64,000 nucleotides of DNA, taken from contig CANJKZ010000504.1 of assembly GCA_947471745.1 (NCBI GenBank), positions 659,014 to 723,013 of the forward strand, written 5' to 3'. Shown in pieces: positions 62,501-64,000 of this stretch. How positions within the stretch are numbered: position 1 is the stretch's first letter; every line of letters starts with the position of its first letter. The stretch comes from Closterium sp. Naga37s-1 (Eukaryota; Streptophyta; Zygnematophyceae; Desmidiales; Closteriaceae). The notes under the pieces are model-generated. The model was not told the DNA's origin. It worked only from the letters and a program-made list of their open reading frames with translations, and did not search any database. The position numbers and the translations under genes are program-made.

Positions 62501-63489
62501 GAAGTGGCAGGGCTTGCTGAAGAGCTGGAAGAGGTGCAGCTGGTGGTGGTGGGCGGATCATATGGGCTGACTCGAGTCTGGACACATCACCATCCATCCA
62601 CACCCACCCCTCCCCCTCCACTCCCCCTCGCCTCCACCCCTTCCTCCCTCTCACTCACCGCAGGAGTGCGCGGCGAAGTGGCAGGGCTTGCTGAAGAGCT
62701 GGAAGTGGTGCAGCTGCGCGTCTGAGAGCAGGCCGCGTGAGTGGGCAAAGACGGGGTAGCTGGGAAACTGCACCTCGGGGTGTGTCATGCCGTTGCCTAT
62801 TGCCACTCCCTGGGGGGGGGGTTGGATTGAAAAAAGGGAGGGGGAGGGGGAACGTAGAGGGGGGGGGGGGAAGGGGGGAAGAGGAAGGGAAACACACAAG
62901 GGAGAAAGGAGGGGCGGAGGCGTAGAAGACACAAGCGGGAAGGGGAGGGGAGAGAAGGGGAGAGGAGAGAAGGGGAGAGGAGTAGCTTTGGAGAAGTGGT
63001 CCAGCTGGTGGTCTAGGGAGCAGTCCGTGTGAGTGTGCATGCACACATGGAGAGAAGCAGCCGCACAGCTGACTCACCTTGAGGTTGATGGGCAGCCCCT
63101 CGCGCCTGTTGCCGACGACCACTCCGTCCGCCACAGCCGGGATGTAGTGCCCCCCGTACGACTCGGCTGTAATGGCGAAGCAGCAAAGCACACATGAACC
63201 GACCCACCTTGAGGTTAACAGGTAGCCCCTCCTCGCGCCTGTTGCCGATAACAACTCTGTCCGCCACAGCCGGGATGTAATGCCCCCCGTACGACTCGCC
63301 CGTTATGTAAAACTCGCGTCCCTGCAGCTCCGGATGCGCCAGGAAGAACTCCTGGGGAGGGGGAGGGCGGGGAGGGGCGGGGGGCGGGGGAGCGGGGGGG
63401 AAAACAACAGGGATGTAATGCCCCGCGTACGACTCCCCAGTGATGTAAAACTCGCGCCCCTGCCGCTCTGGATGCGCCAGGAAGAACTC
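59561..63489 (-). CDS. Serine carboxypeptidase (S10), 3' part of gene, multi-exon
   Basis: Peptidase family S10 removes C-terminal residues from proteins in the vacuole or outside the cell. Exons read right to left: 63351-63208 (EFFLAHPELQGREFYITGES with catalytic Ser in GESYGGHYIPAV), 62809-62659 (GVAIGNGMTHPEVQFPSYPV), 61805-61711 (CGAAFIICEQFW), 61011-60750 (PYDVRIECGDDPLCYDMS, VRKALGVGDRKWESCS, catalytic Asp in VYAGDADYICNWI), 60355-60222 (MKWPGMDRYAKAPWQPFVVN, PLSFLR) and 59869-59561 (catalytic His in HEAGHMVPMDQP, then a C-terminal extension and stop). The catalytic triad is complete. It is closest in pattern to plant carboxypeptidase III / SCPL47-49 types. The N-terminus lies beyond the visible exons. 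Many exon ends have tandem copies; the exons given are those that keep the frame. Confidence 0.85.
60070..60720 (-). repeat. Tandem partial copies of carboxypeptidase exon 60355-60222 and its neighbour
   Basis: The exon end PWQPFVVNGQTAGSARIAEP with its donor recurs at 60168-60072. The exon start SWWFDSMKWPGMDRYAKA recurs at 60486-60420, and MKWPGMDR again at 60630-60600. The Asp-exon end VPHLLAADVRVLVYAGDA recurs at 60715-60650. Each copy includes or abuts a splice site. Confidence 0.8.
61150..61600 (-). repeat. About five degenerate copies of a carboxypeptidase exon 3' end
   Basis: The end of exon 61805-61711 (ATGSGTLN and its GT donor) is echoed at about 61540-61580, 61395-61440, 61310-61350, 61235-61280 and 61155-61190. 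The shared core is AGGTGGCTTGAACTGGTAGC plus CACACACGTGGGC. Spacing varies from 80 to 150 bp. Confidence 0.75.
62320..62720 (-). repeat. Three tandem copies of the end of carboxypeptidase exon 62809-62659
   Basis: A unit containing GAAGAGCTGGAAGTGGTGCAGCTG (plus strand; first 20 bases are diagnostic) and the donor-bearing CTCACCGCAGGAGTGCG occurs near 62715-62651, 62545-62480 and 62385-62318, spaced about 160-175 bp. The copies between also carry GGGCTGACTCGAGTCTGGAC. Confidence 0.8.
63078..63489 (-). repeat. Three tandem copies of the catalytic-Ser exon of the carboxypeptidase
   Basis: Copy 1 at 63489-63405 (GESYAGHYIPVV, then breaks), copy 2 complete at 63351-63208 (GESYGGHYIPAVAD, ends NLK before GTGGGT) and copy 3 at 63166-63078 (ESYGGHYIPAVADGVVVGN, ends NLK before GTGAGT). 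Copies 1 and 2 have acceptor CCCCAG; copy 3 begins inside the exon after CATTACAG. They could be mutually exclusive exons or debris; copy 2 is the only full one. Confidence 0.82.
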
Positions 63490-63734
63490 CTGGGGAGAGG
63501 GGGAGAAAGGCGGGGAGGTGAGGGTTGGGGGGAGAGGCGGAGTGAAAGGTGAGGAGCGGGGAACGGGAGGGTAGGGGAAGAAGAAGGGGGGGGGGGGCGG
63601 AACAGAGCAAACGAGGCAGGAGGGGGGAACAGGAGAAGGGAGGGTGGATCGGCAGACAGAGGGAAGGACCAAAAGACGAGGGGGCGGCCGAAGAGAGAGG
63701 AGCGCACCTGCAGGAACTGGAGGTCAGCACCTCC
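63490..63734 (-). other. Carboxypeptidase intron sequence
   Basis: Upstream of the first visible acceptor (63490), pyrimidine-rich on the gene strand. No further exon is recognised before the microsatellite. A possible exon start CTGCAGGTGCGCTCC near 63706 could not be confirmed. Confidence 0.45.
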
Positions 63735-64000
63735 CGAGGGAGGGAGGGAGGGAGGGAGGGAGCGAGGGAGGGAGGGAGGGAGGGAGGGAGGGGAGGGAGG
63801 GAGGGAGCGAGGGAGGGAGGGAGGGGAGGGAGGGAGGGAGGGGAGGGAGGGAGCGAGGGAGGGAGGGAGGGAGGGGAGGGAGGGAGGGAGGGAGGAGGAG
63901 GGAGGGAGCGAGGGAGGGAGGGAGGGAGCGAGGGGAGGGAGGGAGGGAGGAGGAGGGAGGGAGGGAGGGAGGGAGGGAGGGAGGGAGGGAGGGAGGGAGG
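63735..64000. repeat. (GGGA)n microsatellite to window end
   Basis: About 265 bases of GGGA units with scattered GAGC and GGGGA variants. The G-rich strand could form G-quadruplexes. It lies inside or upstream of the carboxypeptidase gene and continues beyond the window. Confidence 0.95.

Overview
The window looks like nuclear DNA of a green-lineage eukaryote, most likely a streptophyte (an alga or an early-diverging land plant). The evidence is: introns with GT...AG borders in the right-hand genes; a plant-type S10 serine carboxypeptidase; Copia retrotransposons whose primer-binding sites mostly resemble initiator Met-tRNA; and one priming site that matches plant cytosolic tRNA-Phe almost perfectly. 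No bacterial or organellar operon is visible. The species cannot be fixed from the sequence; a zygnematophyte such as Closterium is only a guess.

Bases 1-44040 are almost entirely transposable elements. At the left edge is the 3' end of a short-LTR Copia element (E0) next to a broken minus-strand Copia gag with its 455-bp LTR (element A). Bases 2472-25735 form a nest four levels deep. A non-coding minus-strand element B holds E1 (4507-25466, target duplication GGTCC). E1 holds E2 (6130-14295, CCCAG), and E2 holds E3 (7330-13900, CACAG). E1 also holds E4 (19544-25151, GTGAT). By-eye LTR divergence falls from the outermost to the innermost element, which agrees with the nesting order. E5 (26050-32928, plus) and E6 (36774-44040, minus) are further copies of the short-LTR family, with a decayed, spliced hAT transposase gene between them. 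E0, E1, E2, E4, E5 and E6 share 115-141-bp LTRs containing an inverted repeat, Met-type PBS variants and a G-rich PPT next to TGTCA. E1, E2, E4, E5 and E6 also carry a GC-rich, usually tandem-repeated leader. Five members carry two small hairpins with the same loop in the 3' UTR. E3 is a different Copia lineage with a long LTR, a classic zinc knuckle, one reading frame and tRNA-Phe priming.

Bases 44041-64000 hold host genes, all on the minus strand: an FUT8/GT23-like glycosyltransferase (44859 to about 51307), an unrecognised gene for a membrane-anchored protein with a basic tail (53478-57140), and the 3' part of an S10 serine carboxypeptidase (59561 to the right side of the window). The glycosyltransferase and carboxypeptidase genes are full of short tandem duplications that copy exon ends with their splice sites. 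A (GGGA)n microsatellite ends the window.

Most notable: (1) the E3 primer-binding site reproduces tRNA-Phe from its CCA end to nucleotide 38, with changes at positions 51 and 58 and an abrupt end next to position 37; (2) the paired hairpins in the retrotransposon 3' UTRs; (3) the repeated duplication of splice-junction segments in the host genes.
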